Source of the DNA: Reclinomonas americana ATCC 50394
Lineage: Eukaryota > Jakobida > Jakobea > Jakobida
Assembly: GCA_048213135.1 (NCBI GenBank)
Contig: PS015009.1
Coordinates: 2,108,001 to 2,172,000, forward strand
Length of the DNA stretch: 64,000 nt
Direction: 5' to 3'
Made by a program: the position numbers and the translations under genes
Notes under the pieces: generated by a model
What the model was told of the DNA's origin: nothing
Database searches by the model: none
Seen by the model: only the letters and a program-made list of their open reading frames with translations
Shown: in pieces, positions 1 to 8,724 of the stretch
How the letters are laid out: each line of letters begins with the position of its first letter
How positions within the stretch are numbered: the stretch's first letter is position 1

Positions 1-1
1 G

Positions 2-577
2 ATACTGGAAGATATTGGACTGATGAAAATGCTGCCCGGTATGACCGTGATCGTTCCGGCGGATTATAACCAGACCAAAGCCGCCACCAAAGCCATTGCC
101 GGCTACGAAGGCCCGGTTTACCTGCGCTTCGGCCGCCCGGTTTGGCCCATTTTTACCAAAGAAGAAGATTTTGTAATAGGTAAAGCGCAACGCCTCAATG
201 AAGGATCAGATATTTCCATCTTCGCCTGCGGACATATGGTTTGGGTAGCTGTTGAAGCTGCAAAGATCTTACAGGAAAAAGGTATTCACGTTGACCTCAT
301 CAACATACACACCATTAAACCGCTTGACGAAGAAGCTGTACTGGCTTCTATCCAGAAAACACGCTGCGTGGTAACTGCCGAAGAGCATAACGTTATCGGC
401 GGACTGGGTGACAGCGTCGCCCAGGTGGCGGCCAAACGCTGTCCTGTTCCCATTGAATATGTGGGTACCAACGATACTTTCGGAGAAAGCGGCAAACCAG
501 TTGAATTGTTAAAAAAATACGGCCTTGATGCGGAACATATAGTAGCCGCGGCGGAAAAAGCGCTGGCCCGCAAATAG
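2..577 (+). CDS. Transketolase, C-terminal half (5' end outside window)
   Basis: The frame is open from base 2 to a TAG at 575-577 and has no start in the window, so this is the 3' part of a gene. The protein carries the end of the pyrimidine-binding domain (EDIGLMKMLPGMTVIVPAD) and the whole C-terminal transketolase domain (ISIFACGHMVWVAVEAAKIL, VVTAEEHNVIGGLGDSVA). Transketolase moves two-carbon ketol units between sugar phosphates in the non-oxidative pentose phosphate pathway, using thiamine diphosphate. In many Bacteroidota the enzyme is split into two genes, and the ending here fits the C-terminal subunit, but split and full-length forms cannot be told apart from this piece. A 1-deoxyxylulose-5-phosphate synthase or pyruvate dehydrogenase beta chain is less likely from the motif wording. 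Confidence 0.85.
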   Translation: MLEDIGLMKMLPGMTVIVPADYNQTKAATKAIAGYEGPVYLRFGRPVWPIFTKEEDFVIGKAQRLNEGSDISIFACGHMVWVAVEAAKILQEKGIHVDLINIHTIKPLDEEAVLASIQKTRCVVTAEEHNVIGGLGDSVAQVAAKRCPVPIEYVGTNDTFGESGKPVELLKKYGLDAEHIVAAAEKALARK

Positions 578-596
578 GTATTAAACTTTTACACCG

Positions 597-627
597 GAAA
601 CCAATCATACGATTGGTTTTTTATTTT
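597..627 (+). terminator. Rho-independent terminator after transketolase
   Basis: An 8-bp perfect stem (AACCAATC / GATTGGTT) with a 4-nt loop is followed at once by a T run. It lies 20 bases after the transketolase stop and separates it from the sigma-factor operon. Confidence 0.85.
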
Positions 628-647
628 TACTGCTGTATCAACCTTAT

Positions 648-1199
648 ATGGCCGAACATTTAGACGATAACGAGCTGTTACACCAGTTCCGCAACCCGGA
701 TACCCGGGAGGCAGGATATACCCGTATCATCAAAAAATACCAGGAAAAACTGTACTGGCACATCCGCCGTATGGTGGTGGAGCATGAAGATGCGAATGAT
801 GTATTACAGAACATGTTCATTAAAGTGTGGCATGGCCTGGAGAATTTCCGGGAGGACAGCCAGCTCTACACCTGGCTCTACCGCATCGCCACCAATGAAT
901 GCCTCACCTTCCTGGAACAGCAGAAAAAAAGGAGTGCCATCTCACTCAGCGACGTGGAGGGCGGCCTCAGTAATAAACTAAAAGCCGATAAGAACTTCGA
1001 CGCCAATAAACTGGAATGGAAACTACAGATGGCCATACAGCAACTGCCTGAAAAACAGCGTGCTGTATTCAACCTGAGGTATTACGATGAAATGCCTTAC
1101 GAAAAGATGAGCAAGGTGCTGGAAACCAGTGAAGGCGCCCTGAAAGCCAGTTACCATCACGCGGTGAAAAAAATTGAGGATTTTATATTGAATCATTAA
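648..1199 (+). CDS. ECF-type RNA polymerase sigma factor
   Basis: This 183-residue protein has the two-domain layout of an extracytoplasmic-function sigma-70 factor. Region 2 spans about residues 25-95, with the DVLQNMFIKVWHGL and TWLYRIATNECL helices that bind core RNA polymerase and the -10 element. Region 4 spans about residues 128-180 (QLPEKQRAVFNLRYYDEMPYEKMSKVL) and holds the helix-turn-helix for the -35 element. There is no long spacer or extra C-terminal domain. The next two genes lie 33 and 8 bases downstream on the same strand and encode a single-pass membrane protein and a small periplasmic protein, which is the usual arrangement of an envelope-sensing sigma factor with its controllers. 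The target regulon is unknown. Confidence 0.92.
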   Translation: MAEHLDDNELLHQFRNPDTREAGYTRIIKKYQEKLYWHIRRMVVEHEDANDVLQNMFIKVWHGLENFREDSQLYTWLYRIATNECLTFLEQQKKRSAISLSDVEGGLSNKLKADKNFDANKLEWKLQMAIQQLPEKQRAVFNLRYYDEMPYEKMSKVLETSEGALKASYHHAVKKIEDFILNH

Positions 1200-1232
1200 A
1201 CTTTTGGGCTGAAAACAAGTCAGAATAAGCAC

Positions 1233-1985
1233 ATGAAACCCGGCAGCGACATATGGAATGAATTGAATGAACTGAGCCCCGTACTGGCTGGTCTTCCGAG
1301 TGTGAACGTATTTACCGTTCCGCAAGGCTATTTTGACAGCCTGGGTACGGTGATCATGGCCAGCCTGGGCGAGGAAGATCCGGTGCTTTTTAAGCACGGT
1401 AAACTCCCCGTAAGCAGTGATGTGCCTGCTGGTTATTTCGATGGACTGGCGGACAGTATCCTGGCAAAGATCAAAGCCGGGGCAGAAGCTTCCGCTTTGG
1501 AAGAGATGAGGAGCCTGTCGCCCATGCTGTACAGCATAAAGGGAGAAAATGTATACCAGGTGCCCGCTGGTTATTTCGACGGGCTGGCTGCGGAACTGAA
1601 CGCGAAAGTTCAGCCTGCCGCTAAAGTGGTGCCCATACGCAGGAGGGCCGCCACCTTTATGAAGTACGCGGTAGCTGCGGTATTCACCGGTGTAATGGCT
1701 TTGGGTGTATTCAAATTCACGAATAATAAGAGTGATAAATTGGATGACGTGGTACTGCAGGGACTGGAGATCGCCAAAACCAATACCCTGGAACAGGAGA
1801 TGAACCAGCTTTCCGACGCTGATATTGTAAAATACCTGTCCAGCAACGGTGAGAATGTAGACCTGGCCACTGTTACCAAGTATATCGACGAAAAGAACCT
1901 GCCCAGCCAGGAAGATTACCTGACCGATGACAAAGCGCTGGACAATTACCTTGATAAATTATCCGCCGAGGATTTAAATAACTAA
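1233..1985 (+). CDS. Membrane protein with three VPxGYFD motifs, putative anti-sigma factor
   Basis: This 250-residue protein has one predicted membrane segment at about 143-161, following the basic patch RRR at 136-138. The cytoplasmic N-terminal half contains the motif VPxGYFDxL three times, at residues 29-37, 64-72 and 110-118, separated by 35 and 46 residues. The C-terminal part is acidic and would be periplasmic. No zinc-binding anti-sigma motif is visible. Its position straight after an ECF sigma gene, the single membrane span and the repeated motif suggest a sigma-binding membrane anchor. That role is inferred from context and topology only; the protein belongs to no family I can name with certainty. 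Confidence 0.6.
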   Translation: MKPGSDIWNELNELSPVLAGLPSVNVFTVPQGYFDSLGTVIMASLGEEDPVLFKHGKLPVSSDVPAGYFDGLADSILAKIKAGAEASALEEMRSLSPMLYSIKGENVYQVPAGYFDGLAAELNAKVQPAAKVVPIRRRAATFMKYAVAAVFTGVMALGVFKFTNNKSDKLDDVVLQGLEIAKTNTLEQEMNQLSDADIVKYLSSNGENVDLATVTKYIDEKNLPSQEDYLTDDKALDNYLDKLSAEDLNN

Positions 1986-1993
1986 ACAGGATC

Positions 1994-2413
1994 ATGAAAA
2001 AATATTTACTCATACTCGCACTTGCACTGGGAAGCATTTTCTCGGTAAAAGCACAGGACGACCTGCCCGCCGACGCCAACAAGCGCCAGGAGAAGATCGA
2101 AGCCCTGTACGTGGCCTATGTAACCCAGCAACTGTCGCTTACTCCAGATGAAGCCCAGAAATTCTGGCCGCTGCATACCCAGTTCGTAAATGAACTGAAG
2201 GGGGTAAACAAAAGCCTGCCTGAACTGGATAAACAGCAGCAGTTCCTCAATATCAAAAAGAAATACCAGGACGGGTTCAATAAAATATTGGGAACCAACC
2301 GCTGTGAGAGGTTTTACCGAATCGATGGGGAATTCAAGCGTAAACTCCTTGAACGCATGAACAACCGCAAAATGAACAACCAGCAGCGTCCGGGTTTCCG
2401 AAGAGGACAATAA
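1994..2413 (+). CDS. Small periplasmic Spy/CpxP-like protein
   Basis: The protein has 139 residues with a clear signal peptide (MKKYLLILALALGSIFSVKAQ, cleavage about residue 21). The mature part is helical and highly charged, with the segment LSLTPDEAQKFWPLHTQFVNEL, which resembles the LTxxQ-type helices of Spy/CpxP periplasmic chaperones and metal sensors. The C-terminus is very basic (RKMNNQQRPGFRRGQ). It follows the putative anti-sigma gene by 8 bases, so it is probably the third gene of the sigma operon and may report envelope stress to it. Family assignment is by resemblance, not by diagnostic residues. Confidence 0.6.
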   Translation: MKKYLLILALALGSIFSVKAQDDLPADANKRQEKIEALYVAYVTQQLSLTPDEAQKFWPLHTQFVNELKGVNKSLPELDKQQQFLNIKKKYQDGFNKILGTNRCERFYRIDGEFKRKLLERMNNRKMNNQQRPGFRRGQ

Positions 2414-2435
2414 CAGTACTACAACATTCGTTTAT

Positions 2436-2467
2436 AAAACCTTCCACTTGTGGAAGGTTTTTTTTGT
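2436..2467 (+). terminator. Rho-independent terminator of the sigma-factor operon
   Basis: An 11-bp stem AAAACCTTCCA / TGGAAGGTTTT with loop CTTG runs straight into a tract of T residues, 22 bases after the stop of the small periplasmic gene. Confidence 0.9.
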
Positions 2468-2570
2468 TCACTTTATTGTTAAGCGTTTGGCTGGTTGGAT
2501 CAGTATCGGTTAAATAATTAATATATTCGGTGAGTAGATTCGACTATCCTTTACATCAAAAATCGAACAC

Positions 2571-5500
2571 ATGAGAAGCTTTTACCTCTTACTCTTTATT
2601 GTATTCTTATGCCCTGTAGTACTCCTCTCGCAGGGAAAACTACTTAAAACCGCCGATGACCAGGTGCTTCGCATGGAAGCCAGCCGCAAAACAACGGCGC
2701 CCTTTTCCATCCTTTTTAAAGAGAGTACTACCTACCGTTCTGCCAATGCGCAGCAACTGTTTGTAAAGTACCTGGGCCTGCGCTCCGGCATCGATGAACT
2801 GCGTGCGGGAACCGTTAACGATTTCGGCAGCCTGGTACTCACCCGTTACCAGCAGTACTTTAAAGGCATTAAGGTAGAACTGGGCAGCTATACTGTTGCA
2901 ACGAAAGACGGCAGGGTGAGCTACATGAACGGCGATTTCGCCTTCATTGACCCGGCAACATCGGTTACGCCAACCTTAACAGAAGATGCAGCCCGCACCA
3001 AAGCCTGGATTTTTATGGATGGCGCAGAACCCAACGATCCTGTAAAAACAAAAGGAGAGATCGTATTCGTGGAAGCGGGACTTAAAAACGAGCCCGATGG
3101 CAAACCCCGTCTCGCTTATAAATTCTTTATAGACTCCAGGACCAAACCCATGACACATGAAGATATTTTTGTGGATGCGGCAACGGGAGAAATACTTTTC
3201 AAAAATGCATTGATCAAAGCGGGTTGTTATAAAAAAGATCCGCTGAAAGTACCGGTACCGGCTAACTGCCCGCAAGAGGAGAAACTGCAACAGACTGCTT
3301 CACCAACCGTGGTAGCGCCATTGGCGGCTTCCCGGTACAGTGGCAACCTCACTACAATGGTTACCCGCCTGGTGAGTGGCTCTTATCGCCTTGAAGCTTT
3401 GCTGGCAAGTGAGAACTATCCCACCCACGTAAAGAATATCGGCCATGCCACCGTGTCTACCTATACACTGGTAAGCCAGTTTACCGCGGCTATGGCGGCA
3501 GCAACAGAAATAACCGATGCCGACAACAGCTGGACGCTGGCAGAATACAACAATGCCAATTTCGATAATACCGCCTTCGATGTACAGTGGGGCGCACAGC
3601 GGGTATACGATTACTGGAAAACACGCCACAGCCGCAACAGCTGGGATGGCAGTAACGGTATACTCAACTGCTATGTTCATGCCGATAATAATTTCGACAA
3701 TGCTTTCTGGCAGGGCAGCGGCGGTATCAACAGTATGTTCTATGGCGACGGATCCAACGTCGCCGGAGGATTCACCAGCCTTACCTGCCTCGATGTTACC
3801 GGTCACGAGATCGGCCACGGTGTTTGCCAGGCCACATCCAATCTTACGTATTCTTTTGAAAGCGGCGGTATGAACGAAGGCTTCAGCGATATATGGGGCG
3901 CTTCAGTAGAGCATTATGCCGACCCGCATGAAGTGGATGCCGTAGCCAAAAGTTATTTTGATATTGGCGAAGAGATTACTGTTGGCGGCGGCGCATTAAG
4001 GAGTATGAGTAATCCTAAATTGTATGGTCAGCCCGATACTTATAAAGGCATCAACTGGATTGCCGACGCTTCCGACAATGGTGGTGTACATACCAACAGC
4101 GGTGTATTGAACTACTGGTTCTATTTACTCGTAACCGGTAAGAACGGAACCAACGACCTGGGCAATGCTTATTCCGTTTCTTCCATTAGCTGGACAGATG
4201 CGGAAAGGATCGCTTTTGTAGGCGAAACATCGCTCACTGCTTCTTCTAACTATGCCGCCTGCCGTACGGCCATGATCAACGCGGCCACCTCGCTGTTTGG
4301 GGCCTGCTCCGCACAAACGGAAGCTGTAACCCGTGCCTGGTATGCCGTTGGCGTAGGTGCTGATTTTGCGCCCTGCGTTCCGTCCATATCCTTCAGCGGT
4401 GTATCGCAAACCGTTACAGAAGCTGGTGCAAGCGGCGGCGCTACCTGTTTAAAAACAAAGACCATTACGGTTCCACTGAAAATATCCTCGGCTCCATCGC
4501 AAAATGCTACCGTAAGCTTTACGATCACGGGTACAGCATCAAACGGCGCAGCGTTGGATTATACCATCACGCCTGCAACCGTTACCTTCCCTTCAGGATC
4601 GGCTGCCAACCAGAACCTTACGGTTACCATCAATAACGATGCCTACGTGGAAGGTGACGAGACCATCATTCTTACCATCAATACATTAACGACAACCGGT
4701 AACGCGGTGAAAGCAAATGCATACCAGCAGTATACCGTTACCATTACCGATAATGATTATGGCCCGTCCAATTCTGTGGCGCAGCTGAATCAAACGCTGT
4801 ATACAGAAAACTTCACGGCACCGGGTACATGGGGACAAGCCACCAGCAGCGGCGCGGCCAATATCTGGAGACTGGGCAGGAATGCGTCTACGGATACCTA
4901 TTTCGGCGCCAGCAACAATTGTGCTTATGTATCACAGAATACAGGCACTTATGCTTATAATACCACCGCAGGTATCGCCAGGCTGCAATCGCCTAATATT
5001 ACTACTACCGGAGCTACCAATCTTAAACTCACATTTGATTATGTATGCAATGGTGAACTGGATGCTGGTGTGTATTATGACTATGGCAGCTTATGGTATT
5101 CTATCAATGGCGGTACCAGCTGGTTACCTATTCCTTTATCAAATGCTTACTTCCAGGGTGTTACCACCAAAACTACGGTAACGGTTTCCCTGCCGTCCAA
5201 TGCCAATAACATCACTACGCTGAAACTGGGCTTCCGCTGGGATAATGATAACTCAGTAGGCAATGCGCCACCATTTGGTATTGATAACATCGTAGTTACA
5301 GGCGATAAAACGACCGCGGCTACGGTTCAGGCAGCCGTTAACACTGGAACTTCATCAGATCAGCAATACCTGGGCCCCAATGCTACGGTTAACTTTTACG
5401 ACAATGTGAGTGGAAATATTATGGGTACCATACAAAACCTCAGCAGTCACGATTATGGTTGTACCACGTTTGAAGTGGACAGGGCCGGTACCAGCGCACT

Positions 5501-6398
5501 CTTCGTTACAGGAGACGTGAGCGGCAACAACAAACAACGCCTGTCGAGCAAAACATTCCGTGTAACACCAACCACCAATAACGCGTCGGGTACTTATCGC
5601 ATTACTTTGTACTATACCGCCGCGGAAAAAACAGGATATGAATCCGCTTCTACCCGCGCCTGGGTGGCCGATAATGGTTCCAACAACGGTGTAAAAATTA
5701 CGAAGAGTCCGGGTGCTATCAGTGCTGTAACCAGTACATCCAGTAACATACGTACCGCTATCGAATCTGTAGGTACATTCGGCAGCGATTATACTATTGT
5801 AGCGCAGTTCACCAATGGTTTCTCCGGTTTTGCCGCAGGTATACCACCAGTGAATGTACTGCCGGTAACGCTGGTAGACTTTACCGGTGTTAAGAACGGA
5901 ACCTCAGTGTTGCTCAACTGGCGTGTGGCGCAGCAGATCAACATCGGGTCTTATGTTGTGCAGCACAGTACCGATGGCAGTAACTTTACTGACATTGCTA
6001 CACTCGGCGCCAACCAGCAGACCGACGCCCGGTACGATTATACACACCTGCAACCCGTGCCCGGCAACAATTTTTATCGAATTAAGATCATGAATGCCGG
6101 TGGCGGTTACACCTATTCCGCTATTGTAAAAGTGAATATGGCCGGCAGCCGCAACACGCTTGTTGTAGCCCCTAATCCCGTTACACAGGACCAGTTCACC
6201 ATACAATACAGCCACAGCAGTACGATACAGCAGATCAGCATTGTAGATGTAGCGGGCCGTGTTATTCAAAACCTCAAACCCACCGGCAGCAGCGGCTCCC
6301 TGGCGGTAGACGCAACCACCATTAAGGCTGGCATATATTTTGTAAAAATGCTTACAGCGGATAAAGAAGTGGTAACACAAAAATTGGTTCGTCAGTAG
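2571..6398 (+). CDS. Secreted M4 (thermolysin-like) metallopeptidase with type IX sorting domain
   Basis: This 1275-residue protein starts with a signal peptide (residues 1 to about 20) and an FTP/PepSY-like propeptide. The M4 catalytic domain follows: HEIGH at 412-416, third zinc ligand Glu436 in NEGFSDIWG (24 residues after His412, as in thermolysin), and His507 in DNGGVHTNSG as the transition-state histidine. After about residue 600 come a Calx-beta-like domain (DAYVEGDETIILTI), a jelly-roll-like domain (YTENFTAPGTWG), and the linker LPVTLVDFTGVKNG common before type A sorting domains. The last 80 residues (APNPV through GIYFVKMLT to KLVRQ) form the C-terminal signal that directs export by the type IX system. 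The expected role is extracellular protein degradation at or beyond the cell surface. Confidence 0.93.
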   Translation: MRSFYLLLFIVFLCPVVLLSQGKLLKTADDQVLRMEASRKTTAPFSILFKESTTYRSANAQQLFVKYLGLRSGIDELRAGTVNDFGSLVLTRYQQYFKGIKVELGSYTVATKDGRVSYMNGDFAFIDPATSVTPTLTEDAARTKAWIFMDGAEPNDPVKTKGEIVFVEAGLKNEPDGKPRLAYKFFIDSRTKPMTHEDIFVDAATGEILFKNALIKAGCYKKDPLKVPVPANCPQEEKLQQTASPTVVAPLAASRYSGNLTTMVTRLVSGSYRLEALLASENYPTHVKNIGHATVSTYTLVSQFTAAMAAATEITDADNSWTLAEYNNANFDNTAFDVQWGAQRVYDYWKTRHSRNSWDGSNGILNCYVHADNNFDNAFWQGSGGINSMFYGDGSNVAGGFTSLTCLDVTGHEIGHGVCQATSNLTYSFESGGMNEGFSDIWGASVEHYADPHEVDAVAKSYFDIGEEITVGGGALRSMSNPKLYGQPDTYKGINWIADASDNGGVHTNSGVLNYWFYLLVTGKNGTNDLGNAYSVSSISWTDAERIAFVGETSLTASSNYAACRTAMINAATSLFGACSAQTEAVTRAWYAVGVGADFAPCVPSISFSGVSQTVTEAGASGGATCLKTKTITVPLKISSAPSQNATVSFTITGTASNGAALDYTITPATVTFPSGSAANQNLTVTINNDAYVEGDETIILTINTLTTTGNAVKANAYQQYTVTITDNDYGPSNSVAQLNQTLYTENFTAPGTWGQATSSGAANIWRLGRNASTDTYFGASNNCAYVSQNTGTYAYNTTAGIARLQSPNITTTGATNLKLTFDYVCNGELDAGVYYDYGSLWYSINGGTSWLPIPLSNAYFQGVTTKTTVTVSLPSNANNITTLKLGFRWDNDNSVGNAPPFGIDNIVVTGDKTTAATVQAAVNTGTSSDQQYLGPNATVNFYDNVSGNIMGTIQNLSSHDYGCTTFEVDRAGTSALFVTGDVSGNNKQRLSSKTFRVTPTTNNASGTYRITLYYTAAEKTGYESASTRAWVADNGSNNGVKITKSPGAISAVTSTSSNIRTAIESVGTFGSDYTIVAQFTNGFSGFAAGIPPVNVLPVTLVDFTGVKNGTSVLLNWRVAQQINIGSYVVQHSTDGSNFTDIATLGANQQTDARYDYTHLQPVPGNNFYRIKIMNAGGGYTYSAIVKVNMAGSRNTLVVAPNPVTQDQFTIQYSHSSTIQQISIVDVAGRVIQNLKPTGSSGSLAVDATTIKAGIYFVKMLTADKEVVTQKLVRQ

Positions 6399-6415
6399 TT
6401 GATTGATTCATATAC

Positions 6416-6453
6416 ATAGAAAGTCCCGGGCATATATACCCGGGACTTTCTAT
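6416..6453. terminator. Bidirectional terminator between convergent genes
   Basis: A perfect 15-bp inverted repeat (ATAGAAAGTCCCGGG and its complement) with an 8-nt loop lies 18 bases after the M4 peptidase stop and 32 bases beyond the stop of the convergent caspase gene. Flanking A/T-rich bases fit termination in both directions. Confidence 0.8.
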
Positions 6454-6484
6454 TACAAACAGAATCTGTTTTTAAACTCTAAAG

Positions 6485-7645
6485 TTATTGTTTGAATATC
6501 TTTCCTCCCAGGTTATGAATGTCGGAATCCGTAATTGTTGGGTCAACTTTCTTTTTGAGACTAATGCTTTCAGTTTCAAGATGACAATAGGCAATTTTTC
6601 GATCAAACTTCGGATCGGTTAATTTTTGCAATAACTCCAGTGTGGTAAAATGATTGTCTTTTGCTGAGATGTAGGTTAGCAGTCTGTGTGCAATAGGACC
6701 TACCATAATATGATCATTCAGGGCTTTATTTGAGAAAGGAACAGTTTGAACAGCGACATTTTTATTTTTACTATAAACAACTTTATTTCCAAAAGCGTAG
6801 TACATATTCCTTGCGATATTTCCAGAGAGGTCTGACATGTAGTCGGGAGTATTCATAACACTGTCAAGAAGATATCCAACTGCGGTGATAACCATAGAAG
6901 TGGAATCGCCAAAATTCTTCACATCTTCTATAGAAGGACGCTTGTAATCTTTATATTTTTCGGGGTTTATATTGAAGTTGTCATTGCAGCAGTCAGCAAA
7001 TATTACCAATCTTGGGAGACGTTGTTTGAAATTTTTAAGTAAAGAATCTTTCAGGTCTTTATAAGTTTGGTTTTCCTTCTTTTCTTTTTCGTTATAGCTG
7101 CCAAATGGTGCCTGGAGGTGTTCATACTGGTAAGCAGTGTACCCGAGCATAACCCCGATCACAAGTTTTGCGTAGTCTTCGCCGGGCTGGTATTCAGATA
7201 CTTTACCCATGAATTCCATTTGAACATCACGTATGTTTAATAACTGGTTGGCGAGGTAGCTTTTGTTTAGTAAACTATCTTTTAGGTCGGTTTTTCCCGG
7301 GAAGAAAAATAGGTTGTCATTTTTTTCGTCATTCTGACCATGTCCGCAGTAGTATAAAAATACCACCGCATTTGTATCTGAAGCGGCTGACCTGAAAGTG
7401 CGCATTATCGCTTTTATCATAGTATCCCGGGAAAGAGGAATATCTTCCTTTGGAACAAGTACGGATCCTTTTCCATACTTATTAAGTGCAGTACCTACAA
7501 CCTTAGCGCTTATAATGGCATTAGGAACATCGGGCAAACTCTTATAATAGCCGTTGCCTATTGACAGGTAGTATAAATTGGATGTCTGCGTTAAAGCCCT
7601 TGCGGGCGAATAGAGCAGGATTAATACCAGGATCAGCTTATTCAT
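6485..7645 (-). CDS. Secreted caspase-like (C14) protease
   Basis: This 386-residue protein has an N-terminal hydrophobic signal segment (residues 1-18). The p20-like caspase fold follows: YLSIGNGYY strand, DVPNAIISAKVV helix, VVFLYYCGHG with catalytic His102, and VIFADCC with the probable nucleophile Cys220. The family cuts after basic or acidic residues, and specificity cannot be read here. A large insertion at about 110-205 lies between the His and Cys strands. The gene overlaps the end of the upstream membrane-protein gene by 8 bases, so translation is probably coupled. The signal peptide implies a periplasmic or surface role, unlike most bacterial defence caspases. The substrate is unknown. 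Confidence 0.82.
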   Translation of the reverse strand: MNKLILVLILLYSPARALTQTSNLYYLSIGNGYYKSLPDVPNAIISAKVVGTALNKYGKGSVLVPKEDIPLSRDTMIKAIMRTFRSAASDTNAVVFLYYCGHGQNDEKNDNLFFFPGKTDLKDSLLNKSYLANQLLNIRDVQMEFMGKVSEYQPGEDYAKLVIGVMLGYTAYQYEHLQAPFGSYNEKEKKENQTYKDLKDSLLKNFKQRLPRLVIFADCCNDNFNINPEKYKDYKRPSIEDVKNFGDSTSMVITAVGYLLDSVMNTPDYMSDLSGNIARNMYYAFGNKVVYSKNKNVAVQTVPFSNKALNDHIMVGPIAHRLLTYISAKDNHFTTLELLQKLTDPKFDRKIAYCHLETESISLKKKVDPTITDSDIHNLGGKIFKQ

Positions 7646-8135
7646 CAGTTAATTTTTTTCGGGTTGCGGAAAAGCGTTTTTCATAGGAGCCAATCAGTTC
7701 ATTTCCCGCTTTCCGGATACTTTCTAACTGGTCAAAATCGGGATTGACCTGGTCTTTAAATGTATTGATATCGATAACCCCAATTTGCTCCCGGAAATCC
7801 ATAAGCTTGGTTTTCATTGAGTCATCAGTATAAAATAAAGCTTCACCCCAGTATTGAATAAGAAATTCTTTAGAGCCTTCTTTATATAGGGCCGGGTCAA
7901 TTTGATTAGGTGTAATGCTGGTTAATATTTTACCGGTTGAAGTGCAGATCTTTTCATAATGAGCTAGCTCTTTTTGCCAAACATCTTTCCGGTATTCGAT
8001 AGTTTTATTTTGAGATTGCTGTTTATTGAACTGGTATACGCCTATCAGTATACCAATAATGAATCCAATTGATTTTAAGACGATTTCAAATACCGCAAGC
8101 ACAACCTGGCTGCGTTTAAATTTTTCTTCCTGCAT
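7638..8135 (-). CDS. Single-pass membrane protein with coiled-coil tail, unknown function
   Basis: This 165-residue protein has one strong membrane segment at about 9-33 (VVLAVFEIVLKSIGFIIGILIGVYQF) and a long polar, helical remainder. I recognise no family. It sits directly before the caspase-like gene with an 8-base overlap and 3 bases after the 8139-8432 frame, so the three probably form one transcript. The N-terminal anchor with a helical domain could hold or regulate the caspase-like protein, which is inference from the gene order. Confidence 0.6.
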   Translation of the reverse strand: MQEEKFKRSQVVLAVFEIVLKSIGFIIGILIGVYQFNKQQSQNKTIEYRKDVWQKELAHYEKICTSTGKILTSITPNQIDPALYKEGSKEFLIQYWGEALFYTDDSMKTKLMDFREQIGVIDINTFKDQVNPDFDQLESIRKAGNELIGSYEKRFSATRKKLTDE

Positions 8136-8138
8136 ATG

Positions 8139-8432
8139 CTAGTCTTTAAGATGGATATAGGTCCATGATCTTTTAGATAAATAGTTTCTTTTGGTTAAAA
8201 TGATCCTTTGGGGAGTGTTGTCATTTAAAAAAGTAATAGCGTAATCATTTCCACCATATGAAAAACGCCACCTGAATTTTGCGTCTCTATATAGTTTCCA
8301 GAAAAAAATGAGTGATTGTTTTTTGTCGCATGACTCCTCTACCAGTTGTTGATTAGCCGCGTAGATAATCAGGATTTTTCCTTTACATGGCTTTTTTTGT
8401 TTCCTAAATAGTCTTGTTTCTCCGGGTACCAT
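8139..8432 (-). CDS. C-terminal part of a small secreted protein, read in a shifted frame
   Basis: This frame gives 97 residues from an internal ATG. The main body, from KPCKGKILIIY to WTYIHLKD, has the alternating hydrophobic and polar pattern of a beta-rich lipocalin-like protein. It has no signal peptide of its own, but the overlapping frame at 8369-8542 encodes one, followed by a region of the kind that normally precedes such a domain (QVLAGTNYKKWYP). A one-base shift inside an A7 run (AACAAAAAAAGC) joins the two. The gene is therefore probably one secreted protein of about 135 residues that is broken here, either by a real mutation or by a homopolymer read error. Its function is unknown; it belongs to the caspase operon by spacing. 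Confidence 0.55.
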   Translation of the reverse strand: MVPGETRLFRKQKKPCKGKILIIYAANQQLVEESCDKKQSLIFFWKLYRDAKFRWRFSYGGNDYAITFLNDNTPQRIILTKRNYLSKRSWTYIHLKD

Positions 8433-8542
8433 TTTTTATAATTTGTTCCGGCTAAGACCTGTATATAACTTGCGGAGTCTGTTTGCGAATAAGAGATAGC
8501 TGTAACAAAGAAAGCCAAGATTGCAAGGATAGCGCTTTTCAT
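8369..8542 (-). pseudogene. N-terminal fragment of the same secreted protein (signal peptide frame)
   Basis: The frame starts at ATG 8540-8542 and runs 57 codons to a TGA at 8369-8371. Residues 1-20 are a good signal peptide (MKSAILAILAFFVTAISYSQ), followed by TDSASYIQVLAGTNYKKWYP. The frame then crosses an A7 run and ends in a few unrelated residues. Moving back one base in that run enters the 8139-8432 frame. It is too short to be a likely gene by itself. Confidence 0.6.
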
Positions 8543-8724
8543 AAACCGTATTACGTTTAACGGATTTAACAGGGAATGCCTGTATAAATGTAAGAATTCT
8601 CATATGTACGGCAATGTTTCAGGGTTAAAAGATCAACCGGACTTTAATTCAGGTACATCTACGTATACCCGGGCACATCCTTTTTCTTATCTATGTACAT
8701 CATTCATAAGAAAAACCTTACCCC

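Noticed and set aside
6485-8135. Calling the caspase module an anti-phage system
   Set aside because: No sensor, nuclease, cyclase or TIR partner is nearby, and the protease is exported; defence remains only one of several possibilities.
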